A stretch of DNA of 64,000 nt from Sarocladium kiliense (GCA_030734395.1 JAUZTG010000048.1:868001-932000), one strand, 5' to 3'; positions 31,888 to 43,133 are shown, numbered from the stretch's first letter. The notes: generated by a model not told the origin, from the letters alone. Translations and numbers: made by a program.

Positions 31888-34110
31888 ATGTCAGAACGAG
31901 ACAAGAGGTCCGTCCGAGATGGCTCGACGCCCGGCAGCAAACCAGCGCACGACAAACACGATCCACAGCCAATGATATTTGAGCCTGAAGAATTCCCCGA
32001 GGGTGAAGTTCCCAAGCCGAGAGAGCTGTTCGTCCACGGGGACTACGGCGACAAAGTCTTCTTCAAGGATGACCGGTATCCTGGAAAGACGTTTATATAC
32101 GCAATCACGCCGTCGTATGATCGAAGGGCGCGGCATCGACGACCAGCGCAGAAGGCCGAGGCGACCGGAGAGGCAGAGGCAGAGATCCAGGGTGTCTCCG
32201 ACTCTCGACAACATACGTTGGAAGCCGACACAACCAAGAAGGTTGTTACAGAAGTTCAGGATACCTCTGATCCTCAACAGTTTCCTGATGGTGTAGTCCC
32301 AATCCCGTCCAAGTTATTTGTCGACGGCAAGCTCTGGGACGAGGTCTTGTTCACAGATGACCGGTATCCTGGAAAGACCTTCATCTACACAAGTGGTTTC
32401 GCACATGACCGAAGGACTCTTCAATCACCTTCAAGCCAGGAGAGTAGCACTGCCGAACGTTGCAATACTGGTAAAGAAGATGCAAACATTCAGGAGATCT
32501 CCGAGCCCGAAAATTTCCCTACAGGTGTGGTCCCAATCCCAGGCGACTTATTCGTGGATGGTAATTTCCGAGATAAGGTGTTGTTTAGGGACAATCGATA
32601 TCCCGGGAAGAGGTTCATTTACAGCAGTAATCTCCAACATGATCGCAGGACCCAGTACTCGCGTTCGACGGAGAGAACCGGCCCCGTCGTTAGCGGCAGT
32701 GACGAGGACACGGAGGACGAGACGAACGTGCAGCACGATGACACCAAAACCGACCACGCTGCGGAACCTTCTCATGATCCGACAACCGCAAGGGCGAATG
32801 GCAAGATCACCTCCGACGAAAGTCCTGGAGATTTCGAAGTCGTGTGTGTCTTCGAGTCGCAGGAAGAAACATTAGCTGACGAGGCTCCTGCTAAACCGAC
32901 TGAAGAAGAGACTGTTACGGACTTGGACGGCGGTGCAAACAACGACAAAGCAATCAACGAGGACGACGCAATCAGCCACAAAAGCGATACGGCGTCCGGC
33001 GCAGAGAGCCGCCGAGAAGCAATCGACTCAAATGACGTTGAGGAGGTTCTCGTCCAAGACCAACAGTCTGCTACCGAACCTCCACAAGTAGGGCCATTCT
33101 CTGCCCAAGACGCCGTCAGCTTCCAAAAAGCCATCGCTTCGGCGGGTACCATCAGCGAAGAGAACTGTGATCCAGACGCGGCGCTCAAGGAGGTGATGTT
33201 ACCGAGCATGGAACATCCTGAGGGAACTTCGGAAGATTCTTGGGACTTGTATGACATCTGGAGGATCATGCAGAAGGCTCGCGAAGAGCGCTATCAGGAA
33301 CTGCAAGATGCTATTGCTTCCGGCAACGAGCGGCTGGGATTGAAAGATGTCAAGAATCTTATAGAGGTTGACCTTGCCAGTCAAGTCAACGACAATCAGG
33401 CTGATCGAAAGCCCACGGCTGAGAAGATCGACTTGGGGGTCACTGACTGGTCACCAGGGACTAGGTGGTCCGTCCTGGAGATGCAGAGAATCCGGAAGGA
33501 GTACCACCAGGAGAAGCAGAGGTTGCAGGAAGCCATCGATTCTGGCATCGAGGTGCCGGTGGTGGACGACATCAAGGGTCTTCATGATGACGTGCCGGGG
33601 GAAGCTGTTAGCGGGGTGGCAAGCGAGGTCGTGTTCGCTGATCCCCTAATCGAAAACATTGTGGTAGTTGATTCAAACACGCAACAGCCACCTGCTCTTC
33701 CCACAGACTGTCACCCGGGCCAATGTGGTGATAGCCTAGCCTGGAAAGAGTCCCGAGGCATCCTAGGAGGCGAGCTTCCAGAGTGCGAAACGATCTGCCA
33801 AGGTCTCACGGGCTTGATTATACTCTTCCTCTTCTTCCGCCCCGATATGTTTCCAAACATCATCAAACGCAATTGCCGGAGGTTCGTTTCCCCAGAGAAC
33901 CTCTCCATATGGCGGTGGACGCGACTCTTACTTGGACTGCTCATCTTTTTTGGAATTGCCATATGGGGGTTGCCAGAGGGATTGTTTGACGTTCGGTGTG
34001 ATGTGGCCGAGAAGCCAGATAGGTGGCCGCAGATATGGTATTATCCGGACTCGGCGGCGCCAATTTTCGCGCCAAAGGATTCGAATGCGCAGAGGGAGAG
34101 GAGATGGTGA
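31888..34110 (+). CDS. Orphan protein with three 49-residue repeats and two C-terminal hydrophobic segments
   Basis: I do not recognise this 740-residue, intronless gene. Three tandem copies of a 49-residue unit lie at residues 32-80, 128-176 and 206-254. The pattern is [ED]P..FP.G.VP.P..LFV.G....[KE]V.F.D[DN]RYPGK.FIY......DRR, most constant in the D[DN]RYPGK core. Spacers between copies are Glu/Thr-rich and divergent. An acidic, disordered stretch follows (about 270-440). A second, Trp/Gln/Glu-rich helical motif occurs twice at about 452-492 and 526-565 (QDAIASG and QEAIDSG, 74 residues apart). The C terminus has a Cys-rich patch (CHPGQCG...CETICQ) and two hydrophobic segments at about 640-650 and 680-694. 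Membrane anchoring by the C terminus is inferred. The upstream in-frame extension to 31651 looks like leader sequence. Confidence 0.75.
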   Translation: MSERDKRSVRDGSTPGSKPAHDKHDPQPMIFEPEEFPEGEVPKPRELFVHGDYGDKVFFKDDRYPGKTFIYAITPSYDRRARHRRPAQKAEATGEAEAEIQGVSDSRQHTLEADTTKKVVTEVQDTSDPQQFPDGVVPIPSKLFVDGKLWDEVLFTDDRYPGKTFIYTSGFAHDRRTLQSPSSQESSTAERCNTGKEDANIQEISEPENFPTGVVPIPGDLFVDGNFRDKVLFRDNRYPGKRFIYSSNLQHDRRTQYSRSTERTGPVVSGSDEDTEDETNVQHDDTKTDHAAEPSHDPTTARANGKITSDESPGDFEVVCVFESQEETLADEAPAKPTEEETVTDLDGGANNDKAINEDDAISHKSDTASGAESRREAIDSNDVEEVLVQDQQSATEPPQVGPFSAQDAVSFQKAIASAGTISEENCDPDAALKEVMLPSMEHPEGTSEDSWDLYDIWRIMQKAREERYQELQDAIASGNERLGLKDVKNLIEVDLASQVNDNQADRKPTAEKIDLGVTDWSPGTRWSVLEMQRIRKEYHQEKQRLQEAIDSGIEVPVVDDIKGLHDDVPGEAVSGVASEVVFADPLIENIVVVDSNTQQPPALPTDCHPGQCGDSLAWKESRGILGGELPECETICQGLTGLIILFLFFRPDMFPNIIKRNCRRFVSPENLSIWRWTRLLLGLLIFFGIAIWGLPEGLFDVRCDVAEKPDRWPQIWYYPDSAAPIFAPKDSNAQRERRW

Positions 34111-34366
34111 GGGTTGCGTTCGGAGTTTTGCATAGCTGATCGTGTTGTGGAGCGCTCTTGTTGTGTTTTCTGTAGACCTGCTTTTGTTTGAGCAACACTC
34201 CCGATAGGGCGGTGGACTGTTAATTGATCAAAAGGTGACCAATGAATCCGTAGCCGACCTCGTGGAATTGCTGGTGAATACCAATGCCACAACATAAGCC
34301 ACACGTGCTTCGACGAGGACAGGCTGAAACGGTAGCAGAGGTTGCAAACACCGCATCATAGGGGTA

Positions 34367-35215
34367 TCACAGGCCCATATCATCGTCACTGGGCTCATCA
34401 TCGTCCTGACCACCAGCCTCCTCCTCTTCTCTCCTGGCAGCCTCCGCACTTAACCCCAATTTCCTCACTCCCTCCACGACGCCTGTCACGAAACCCCTGC
34501 TCTCTGCCAACTCCATGGCACCGACACCTCTCAGGCTCATGACACCATCCACACCACCTTCCAATTGTGCCGTACTGGTCCTCATCTTCGCTGCGCGAAC
34601 CTCCTGTAGATCACGCAGCAATGATCGTACCTCGGATGCTGAAGTTACATCGTCTCCTGCGTGCGCAAGAAGGATTTCCGCAAGCTCAAACCAGTGATAT
34701 GGGAGGTGGCCAGCAGGGGAATAGGCTGTGCAAGAGGGAAGAAACGGCGGAGAGAGAAGAGTTTCGGCACCGGAGCCTGTATACATTGTGTTCACGCGTC
34801 GTGCGTTTCCACGGGCATCACCTCGTGCTGGAGGCGGTGGTGGCGGTGCCCAACCGTTCGGATCGACGTTCGTCTCGTGGTGAATGATCTCGCGTAGAGA
34901 GTCGGGGTGTAGCCATGGCGGAGGAACAATATTTGCGCGACGTTGCTTCTTGAGGAGGACGGCGAGCCACAGCGGGATATCACTCCTCATCGGAGGTTTG
35001 AGAGCTGGTGTTGCACCCTATGTGATGTTTTGGATTAGGGCTTCTGGCCGCTCGAAATAAACTTGCGTGGTTTCCAGGGCGGAAGGGGGTTCAAGGCTCA
35101 CGGTGAGGAGGTCGATGCTCTCGAGCCTTTGCCGTGGGACAACTGTGACGAGCTCCATCTCGCAAAGGAAAGCTACCTCAGAAGGCACGAGGCCTGGTGG
35201 GAGGGGGAGAGCCAT
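34367..35215 (-). CDS. PSF2: GINS complex subunit PSF2
   Basis: Exons 35102-35215 and 34367-35017 join to 254 residues. The N terminus MALPLPPGLVPSEVAFLCEM followed by ELVTVVPRQRLESIDLL is the Psf2 B-domain signature. Exon 2 continues GATPALKPPMRSDIPLWLAVLLKKQRRANIVPPPWL, the most conserved block. GINS (Sld5-Psf1-Psf2-Psf3) is part of the CMG replicative helicase at nuclear forks. The intron (84 bp, donor GTGAGC) is phase 0. The C-terminal tail (EEEEAGGQDDDEPSDDDMGL) is acidic and longer than in yeast Psf2, a common feature of filamentous fungi. The gene is convergent with the orphan repeat gene, 256 bases apart. Confidence 0.95.
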
Positions 35216-35620
35216 GTTCTTGGAGCTGCGCCAAAATGTGCAGTTCTTTGGAGTTCAGTAAAGAAAACGTTTGAAGTTAGGGACGCAGAACAATGGTATT
35301 GTTCCAATGAGAAAGCGTCAAAGAGGAATTGGCTTTGAAGGGCATCCCTCCATAAAGTGGTTGAGAGCCAGCTGGATGGAGGGGTCGACGTGGGCGCGTC
35401 GTAACCCTAACCCGTCTAATTCCTGCTGACATAACGCGACTTTTGGCTGCATGTCATCCTCGACGAAGCAAGATTGATCACATGTCATCACGATCTGGTC
35501 CTTTTATACCTAGTGTACTCGGAAGCCTCACTCTATTCTGTTCTCGTACAATCTAGTTTTGATCAATATCGCGTTCTAGTTCGTAAGTCGTTAACCGCAC
35601 CACCGCTATCGCTCATTCAG
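35216..35620. other. Intergenic, promoter of PSF2
   Basis: 405 bp between two minus-strand genes. No further feature supported. Confidence 0.5.
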
Positions 35621-36845
35621 TCACTCCGTTGTACCCTCCCTTTGCAACGGCCTCGCTGGCGCCAATTTCACCATTGCGAATTCCAACAAAGGTGTCTCCT
35701 CCATCCAACTATCCATCCCTGTCCAATCCCTCCCCAACCAGTCCTTTCCCACAACCTCGAACCCATTTCTCCACCTGTCCAAGTTGCTCGTTCTCTCTTG
35801 CGTCTTCAGGAAGCACAGCACGTTATGCAGCTCCCAACCCATATCCAACGCTCCAGCACGAAAACTGCCCCCGTCCGCTGAGGACGTCTTGTACAGCTCG
35901 TCGGCCATGAGTTGGCCGCTGCGGAAGTGCGCTTGTGCGGCCTCGAGGTCGTCGTTGTACATCTCGAAGACGATGAAGAACAAGCTGCAGGCGATCGCAC
36001 GACGGACTTCTTCGTTGCTAACCGGAGCTGTGCCAACGCAGCGAAGTGCTTCACCGTAGTATGCAAACGCCCTTTGTCGCATCTCTTCACCGTTATATTG
36101 CCTACCCAGCAGGGTCGTATCAGGTCGTTTTGAGAGCCCGATGGCGTGAATTGCCAGATTGGCGTAGAGGACGTCTGGTCGGTCGCGAAGGATATGCGGC
36201 ATGTGCTCTGTCCAGAATACCTCGTCAAGCATGCCGGACTTGGGCTTGCCTTCTCCAGGCGAGCCTCCGATGTTGCCTGCTTTGTTCGCCAACGCTGGCA
36301 TACTGTTGCTTCGAGTCCCAATCGTGGTGTCGGCCATTGACGTCTCCAGTTGAGGGTCTATCGGCATGTCGGAGTCGTGCATCCTGTCCTCAGATCCGCT
36401 TGACATAGATGGCGGATTTGCCCTTGGACCAGGATCGCTTTCCGGTTCTGACCCTTCCCGGCTCCGACTCGACCTCGTAGCTGTGTCGTAGCCATCGCAG
36501 AACCCTCGCCATCGAATACACCGCTCGCATGAGGGCTTGGCCTCATCGCACTTCACATGACGACGTCTTTTGTGTATATCAGTATACGGCAGTCCATCTT
36601 GAGGCGCTTGGTGATGTTTTGACTTACTTGCCTATGGATTCTCAGGGTCAGCTTCAGTTCAAGTAGGGTACGCAGGCGAGTCGTGGACATTACTCACATG
36701 TTATACAACCGGTTCTCACTTTTGGTAAACTGGCACGGGTGGCTTTTGGTCTTCTCTCGAGAGGGAAGCTAAGGATCTGTGGCCCTCCTTGCGATGCGTT
36801 GTTTGACTTGCTTGCTCTTCGTCCATGCGACCTCGAATTCGACAT
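35621..36845 (-). CDS. Zn2Cys6 transcription factor with a 4-nt micro-exon (regulator 3)
   Basis: Exons 36698-36845, 36628-36631 (GCAA, 4 nt) and 35621-36566 join to 365 residues. The first exon ends ...LPKVRTGCIT plus one base. The micro-exon supplies the second Cys and most of a Lys codon, and exon 3 continues RRHVKCDEAKPSCERCIRWRGFC. The result is the zinc cluster C-x2-C-x6-C...C-x2-C-x6-C in the usual fungal form. Both introns are short (66 and 61 bp) with ideal donors GTGAGT and GTAAGT and CTGAC/CTGAT branch sites. Skipping the micro-exon gives a stop after three codons. A Ser/Pro/Glu-rich linker and a helical effector region (FWTEHMPHILRDRPDVLYANLAIHAIG onward) follow. The protein is shorter than most members, so further C-terminal exons cannot be excluded. 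Target unknown. Confidence 0.85.
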
Positions 36846-39800
36846 GATGCGTAAAAAAAGGCAAAAGTGCGATGATGTACTTTCTTTTCTCGCGTCGAGG
36901 GGAAAATTGTTAAAACTGGACTAATGCCACCTTGAGGAAGTCGTATGAAGATATATGCATGGGGTGGAGGATCTTGCATGTTTGTAGTTCCTCGTATTCT
37001 TGGGCTGACCAGTAGCTTGGACATCGCCAACCCCGGGCCGGTTGGCTTAGATAGAAGGCAATGGCATCACAACGATGCAAAGTATTTGAATTGGCGCCTT
37101 CTCCCGCGCGGTCATGACTTGTGTCATGTGTTATGCAATGATGGCGGCAGCCTTTGTCAATCCTGACAGACAGCGATGGACCCGGGCCTCGACATGGCCC
37201 TAAGATAGAACACCATCCATCAGACCAAGTGATGTACCTCCAACATGGTTACCACGTTGGGTAACAGACGTAGCGCCCCCTGTCGCGTATCCTAACAGCT
37301 AGTGGAGGGTGGAGGAGGGGTTCAGTCACCGCTGCTTAATCATTCGTTCTGGGTGTGTCAGGGCCGTGTCGGTGCCGATGTGTCTTGAGCCCACCCCAGC
37401 TGCCAAAGCACGCAGGTTGATCCTCTCACCCTGCATACCCGCTCTTTGAGGCGTAGCCTTAGTCCCGGCCCTATGTGAACAAAATGACGGGATGGGATGG
37501 GATGGAGTCCCCGTGGGTGTGGCACCACAATGGCGTGCGGAGCCAGCGGGCGAGCAAGTGACTGAGTGATTAGAAAGGGACAGTAGGCTTTTGACGGTTC
37601 ACATTAGCTCAGCATTACTAGCCACAGCTTCATCTAGCCGATCTAAGGGTTCGGAGAGGATTGGCACGCTGCTTACATGTGCCTTACAAGGTCTCATAGT
37701 GGCTGGTTAGCGGCAGTTTGTCAGATGGATGTCATGCCCAGCGCACCATCACCACCAACCGCCAGAGTGCTGCTTACCTACTCATCATCAACCGCTACTG
37801 TCAGCCACCCTCCACCACGTCATTGCGCCGTTCCGGCCAGCTTCCATGGGATTATTTTCCGTGTCACGCTTGTCGCCTATCAGTGCATTTCGTGGCTCGT
37901 AGTGGTTAGAGCCCCTCGAGCCGTAGATCTCGACTGTTTAACCCGATCTTCAACAATCCCGACCCCCTCTTGTCAGCCTTCGGCTTCACCCGACCGGCTC
38001 GGCCATCCCACTTTGTGGCTTCACACCATCACCACCAACGGTCGGGACATGACATAACCCCCCTCGACAATTCTACATGGTGTTGATCGCGTCGTTGCAA
38101 TCTGCTAGTCAATTGATCCGCATGTCAAAGAGGTCTGCAGTTGTCTGGGTGCGTTTTGCTTATGATGGCCCATTTCCGACGACCTCCGACAGTTGACGAT
38201 AGTGATTGCGGCCTTTACCACCCAAAAGGCGGCCTTGGCATCCGATGCCAGCGTCCCAGACCCCAGCTAGCCCTATCGTCTAATGGCAGTTCGTATCCTC
38301 GTCCTGTTCTCATTTTAGAGAAAAACTAGGCTAGGCAACAGTCTGCACTATAGGTGGGCAGGCCCATACGTGCGTGGGGAGGGCTCACTGCACTGTCCTA
38401 TACGTGATTATTGCTAGTTTTGTCAAACTTGACGGACGATAGGCCCGTGTTCCTACGGGCTTGAGGCAATCATATGATAATTCCTGTCGTCTTAATCTTA
38501 TGTGCCTTATCTGAGGTGTTGGCTTGCTCACCACACCGCACATACCTCCCTTTCATCCCTTCAAGGACAGTCCGGAGGCCTGACATCAGTCTGGACATCT
38601 ATATTCACTCGTACTCGTAGACTGCAAATCGAAAGATTTCCTAACAAATGACCCCAGCTATACACTTATTGAGCACGTGCAGTGCGTACCTAGAGGTACA
38701 TATGCGCAAAATCAGACAGGACGTGGCTTTGCGGGAGTAGTCATGCAAGGCGGCCGCCTCCCGGCTCACGATACGAAGTCTAGATTTTTTAGTTCAAAAG
38801 TAGCAGGTGACCCCATGCCTTGGCTCGATCTCAATCCCAACCTGTCGGCCACGTACCTTAACGCTTCTAAGACGCTTAATATCTTGAGTATAGCCAACGC
38901 GACCCCTGAGCGCCACTGAGATGCAGGGTCAGCTTCGGTAACGCCCGTAGCAATTCCCCGGAAATAAGTTTCAAACATCTGTCAGATTCTGAGATTGAGA
39001 TCTCCTTCTTGGCTTGTCTGGCAGGGCGTTTTCTGCCCGTATATAACCCAACTTGGCTGCTCGTAAACATAGCAACCCCTAGTCATTGGCCCGAGACGGC
39101 GCCACCACCATGGGTTCGGTGAGCCACAGTGCTTCTATCGGGGCAGTATGGGTGCCCAGGTGGGATTTACTCATACACAGGATCTTAGGCACCCCCGTGG
39201 CCTTCCCCTCTGGGCTGACTTGATGCAGTAGTCTGCCCCTGCTGCATCATGTTGGGCGTCCAAGCGCCCGCTACGCTCCCGTGAGGGGTCCAGAAGCGTG
39301 ATATCTTGATTCAGGGACGGCATAACACGATGATATGCATGGGTCTTGCGCGCCGGAGCTTCTGAAGCGGTGTCAGCCGGTTGCATTCACCGTAACCCGG
39401 CTGCAGGCATGATCGGGTCGCTAAAGCAGCTTTCTTATATCGACAGCAGCAGCACTGAACTGACCACTTGGCATACCGAGGACCGAGTATAGCGGCAAAA
39501 GCGGTAGCGCTGTAGAGCCTATCCCGTGGAGATCAGCAGCGCCCCAGCAGCGGGTATTATATCAAAGTGGTGGGTGCCAAGCTAGTTGTCCCTGAATCAA
39601 CACAGCGCGCGGATCTGTTCCAGTATTCATGTCCTAGGCCATAAGCACCTAATCTTGACATGAAATCCAATGCTAAAGGGCGGAGACAATAGTTCAGCAA
39701 AATGCCTCGAGTGACTCTATATGACAAGGCAGGCTGGCATTGTCCGCAGGCGAGGACGAAGTAAGCTGAAGCATAGTCCAAACGTGCTCTTTCGGTCGCA

Positions 39801-40098
39801 ATGGCCACTAACTTGCGGCCCAAAGGCCACCACCAGTACCCAGGATATGTCCTTCCTTCCATCACAAACGGCTGTGATTGTCCAGTTGGTCTCCTAAGAG
39901 TCTTGATGGTGTCAAGACCTGCCAAGGTGCATGGCTATGTCTAGTCTTTGGCTGCTCCTAGAATCCTTCGAGCTCTTCTTAGAGACCTTTGTAGCGTTGA
40001 AACCGTCATAGAATACATTGCAGCACGAGCAATAGCGCGAAGCTGTGCCAGGTATGCCAATGCGGGAAATACTCAAGCTACCCTAGCACGGCATCTCC
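36846..40098. other. Gene-poor region, 3.3 kb
   Basis: No ORF with a recognisable domain on either strand (longest about 126 codons), no complete tRNA and no long tandem repeat. CCACC/ACCACC words recur around 37740-38040. Its base composition is not strikingly AT-rich, so strong RIP is not evident by eye. Confidence 0.5.
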
Positions 40099-40542
40099 AT
40101 TCGTGTTACAAACGTAACTAACGCAGGCCTACAGGATGGGCCGCTCAGCATACGACACCACGGACAAGCTACACGTATGGGGACCCGGAGCAAGGAAAGG
40201 ATCACGTGGCGAGTCACGTAACCAGAGGAATCACTCCACCAAGCAAGGTGATCCCAGGGGGATCACCAAGGATCGCAAGGTAATCCAGAGCAATCCAAGG
40301 AACACCACATTAGTATATAAGAAACAGCTAAAAACCAAAGTCTAATACGGAGGACTAGTTCCTCAGTATTCAATCTAAGCATTCTACTACAATTGAAAGG
40401 GAGCAATACCTCCTGACGATTACCTGTGATCAGTACTGCTCGACTATCAATACCTCCACTGTAGCTTAGGTCAAGACCTAGCTTACCCTGGACAGACAAC
40501 TTACGACAAATCTTACCAAGTAAGGTCGATCGTTACAATTCG
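40099..40542. mobile_element. Solo LTR of a retrotransposon with 5-bp target duplication
   Basis: The element spans 40104-40537 (434 bp), begins TGTTAC and ends GTTACA (terminal TG...CA). It is flanked by the direct repeat ATTCG at 40099-40103 and 40538-40542, the 5-bp target duplication expected of LTR-retrotransposon integration. A TATATAA promoter box sits at 40314-40320, placed as in an LTR U3/R border. No primer-binding site, gag or pol follows, so it is a solo LTR left by recombination. The intact ends suggest a fairly recent event. The superfamily (Copia or Gypsy) cannot be told from the LTR alone. Confidence 0.85.
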
Positions 40543-41979
40543 ATGGATTGCTTCTTATACTCAAATTGGAGGTTTCACAGCAATTCCACAGTGAAGATCT
40601 GGATGGGACTTCTTCCGACTTACGCTGAGATCAACCCCCGGTGATAGCTGCTACCTTAGTATTTCGGAGCCACGCCCACGTGCTCTCGAGTCGTACTGCA
40701 TCGTACACTTCATTCTACAGTATGAACATTGTTTCGGAAAGTGTGTGGCAATTTCCTCTAACCGACTATTTCCTATCAGATTGCAAAATCCGGTGTGTTT
40801 CCTCATCCAAAGGCGCTACGCATTACGCTCCCAGTGCTCCATTTATGCCTTTCATGCCCTGTCAAATATCGAACGATGTTGGCCTACCTGTATCGAAGTC
40901 TACTTGAAACCTAACATAGGATTCGAGAGAAGTCCGCCACGCTTCCCTAGACATGATTTGCCAAATCGAGGCATTGGCTGGCGTCGGCGCATATTTGTTA
41001 AGCGGGGAGCATGCCTCAGAAACAAGGTGGCAGCGGCCTTGAGCACGGCTTACCATAGGAATGATCTCCTCTTTACAGGCACATGAATGCAACTGACATG
41101 AATGCCGAGGTGAAAGACATTTGGTCACAATACCCACAAGCTGAAGCGGCTGGTGAGGCGTGGACTCTTGGCGGGTTGCATTGCTTGGTGTAAGCAGATG
41201 GGGCCGCGGAGAGATGGCATGCCGCGATGCCAAGCTGGCAGCCTCAAATTTCCAGCTCCATTTACACTTGAGAGACTCAGTCCGTCGAATTAAAGTGTCG
41301 GACTAAGCCTGTATACTAGGTTTATTTGACGATGTGCCTAATCCACCCAATGCAGATGATCAGCTTGACGCAAGTAGCCAGGCACGGAACTATAAACCCC
41401 TGTCAGCTGCATTTAAGTTCAGCTTGACGGAATAGCCGCCCATCCAACTGTTCCTTGAAATAGGCACAGAAGAACTCGAATTACTCGATTAGGCATTTCT
41501 GGGGATGCGAGGAAGTAAATACAGTAACGGCAACACCAGCCCTAGAAAGTCTTGCTGAGTCTAGATGACTTGGCATGCTCGTCATGCCCAGCCTGACTTC
41601 GAATCAGCCTCGAAGTCCACCGCGGGAAGTTGAGGTTCTACAGCTGCTTACCGCTCCTTCGCGGGTCTCGACTCTCCTGACGATGCATTCGCCGCACAGG
41701 GTCCTGGTGAACTTTGACGAATGCCCTCAAGTAGAACAAAGCTTATACCAGCTACGGGATACAGTTCCTCCGCCTCGCGAGAGCCTCAGCCTCCGAAATC
41801 CCGTCGAAAACATTGTGTAGGCACAGCAATCAGTGTATAAAAGACCGATGGTTCCTCTCAATTGACTCGAACATGTTCTTCCCAACACGCACCAACTCCA
41901 AAGCCGCCTTTACAAGTTCACTAACAAAAGTCAACACATAGCAATTCTCTAAGGGTCTTTCCCATACCTCTTATCCAAA
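40543..41979. other. Intergenic, 1.4 kb, promoter side of the phospholipase gene
   Basis: No gene supported. A TATAAAAG motif at 41836-41843 lies 144 bp before the phospholipase start. Confidence 0.5.
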
Positions 41980-42793
41980 ATGAAGAACGTCTTCATTGTA
42001 GCCCTCGGCCTTTGGGCCTCTCTTTCGGCTGCCTTGCCTGCAGCAACCTCTCCCAACGAAGCGAGCCTCGCCGTGCGCGATCTCGAGGCGCGTGCTCGAC
42101 CCGCCTGCGGCAGAAAGGTGGTTGACAAGTATCTCTTCAAGACCTCCATGAAGAGTTTTCTCGCAGCTCGCAAGAAGGGCCTCAAGAAGAAGGGTCCCAG
42201 GTGCGGCTGGGGCTCGAACGGCTGCACTGGAGCGCCTAACAAGATCCCCGTTCTGAAGTTCAACTTCAAGCCTGCGTGCGATCGCCACGACTTTGGCTAT
42301 GGGAACTACAAGAGATTGAACCTGCGCAAGGAGAAGCACCGCAAGACTATCGATAAACAGTTCTTGAAAGATCTGGTGGGTGAGTGCAGCAAGTATGGCA
42401 TCCTCAAGAAGATCCCTTGCCGTCTCGCTGCAGCCGAGTACTACAAATGGGGTAAGTGCTAGTTACCAACAGTCAATTCTGTATATGACTTTGCCTGACT
42501 GACCTGTTACAACAGTGCGTCGCCTCGGGTGGATCTTCAACCGCGACACTGAGGGTATCGAAGAGAGCAACCACTGGGAGCGTGATGAAATCGAGAAGAG
42601 GGACGCCGATATGTCCCTTGCCGACCGCGATAATGTTGAGGAACGAGATGTTGATGGCCAAGAGTTCGCGGAGAGGGATGAAAGCGATGGCGAGGACGAT
42701 GAGGATGATGAGGACGACGTTGAAACGGGTACGGACGTCTCCGACAGTGAGATTGACGAGTTCATGGAAGAGTTTGGCATCACTCTCGACTGA
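41980..42793 (+). CDS. Secreted phospholipase A2 (prokaryotic/fungal type) with acidic C-terminal tail
   Basis: Exons 41980-42451 and 42516-42793 join to 249 residues. A signal peptide of about 18 residues and a short propeptide (to about residue 38, LEARAR) precede the PLA2 domain. Its active-site helix is CDRHDFGYGNYKR, with the catalytic His103-Asp104 pair, and CGWGSNGCTGAPN supplies the calcium-loop region. Family role: calcium-dependent release of the sn-2 fatty acid from phospholipids outside the cell. The core is very basic (KKGLKKKGPR). Exon 2 adds a tail of about 90 residues dominated by Asp and Glu, with dibasic or monobasic sites such as EKRDAD. Typical fungal members of about 150-190 residues lack such a tail. 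Donor GTAAGT, acceptor ACAG; the join is in phase. Confidence 0.88.
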
Positions 42794-43133
42794 GTTTCAA
42801 TGGCACCAAGCCAATAAGGCCGTTCTTTGGTCTGGTTGACTGGCTGTATTGAGCGTCCGCTCAAAGCGTCGAAGATGGTCCTGGACAGACAAACCAGCAG
42901 GAAACTCGTGTGAAGAGTCTTCCCCCCAGAACCTTCGTATAGCTGCCTCGTTAGATTCACATTCAAATACGAACCCATGTTTCCTTAATGCGTCCGTTCT
43001 GCTACTTGATAATTAAAACGCGCGGCCAAGCAAGACGTCAATCATGGCCATAGTCCCTATACTTTCTCCCCTTGACCTAGCGCACTGCTAATCCATCATC
43101 CAGGATATCTGACATAGGCAGCTCAAGTCCAAA
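42794..43133. other. Intergenic between convergent genes
   Basis: 3' flanks of the phospholipase gene (+) and the small orphan gene (-). Nothing further seen. Confidence 0.5.

Noticed and set aside
38264..38340. tRNA-like stretch (GTCTAATGGC followed by TTCG)
   Set aside because: No acceptor stem pairing and no T-arm GGTTCGA box could be found. At most a fragment.
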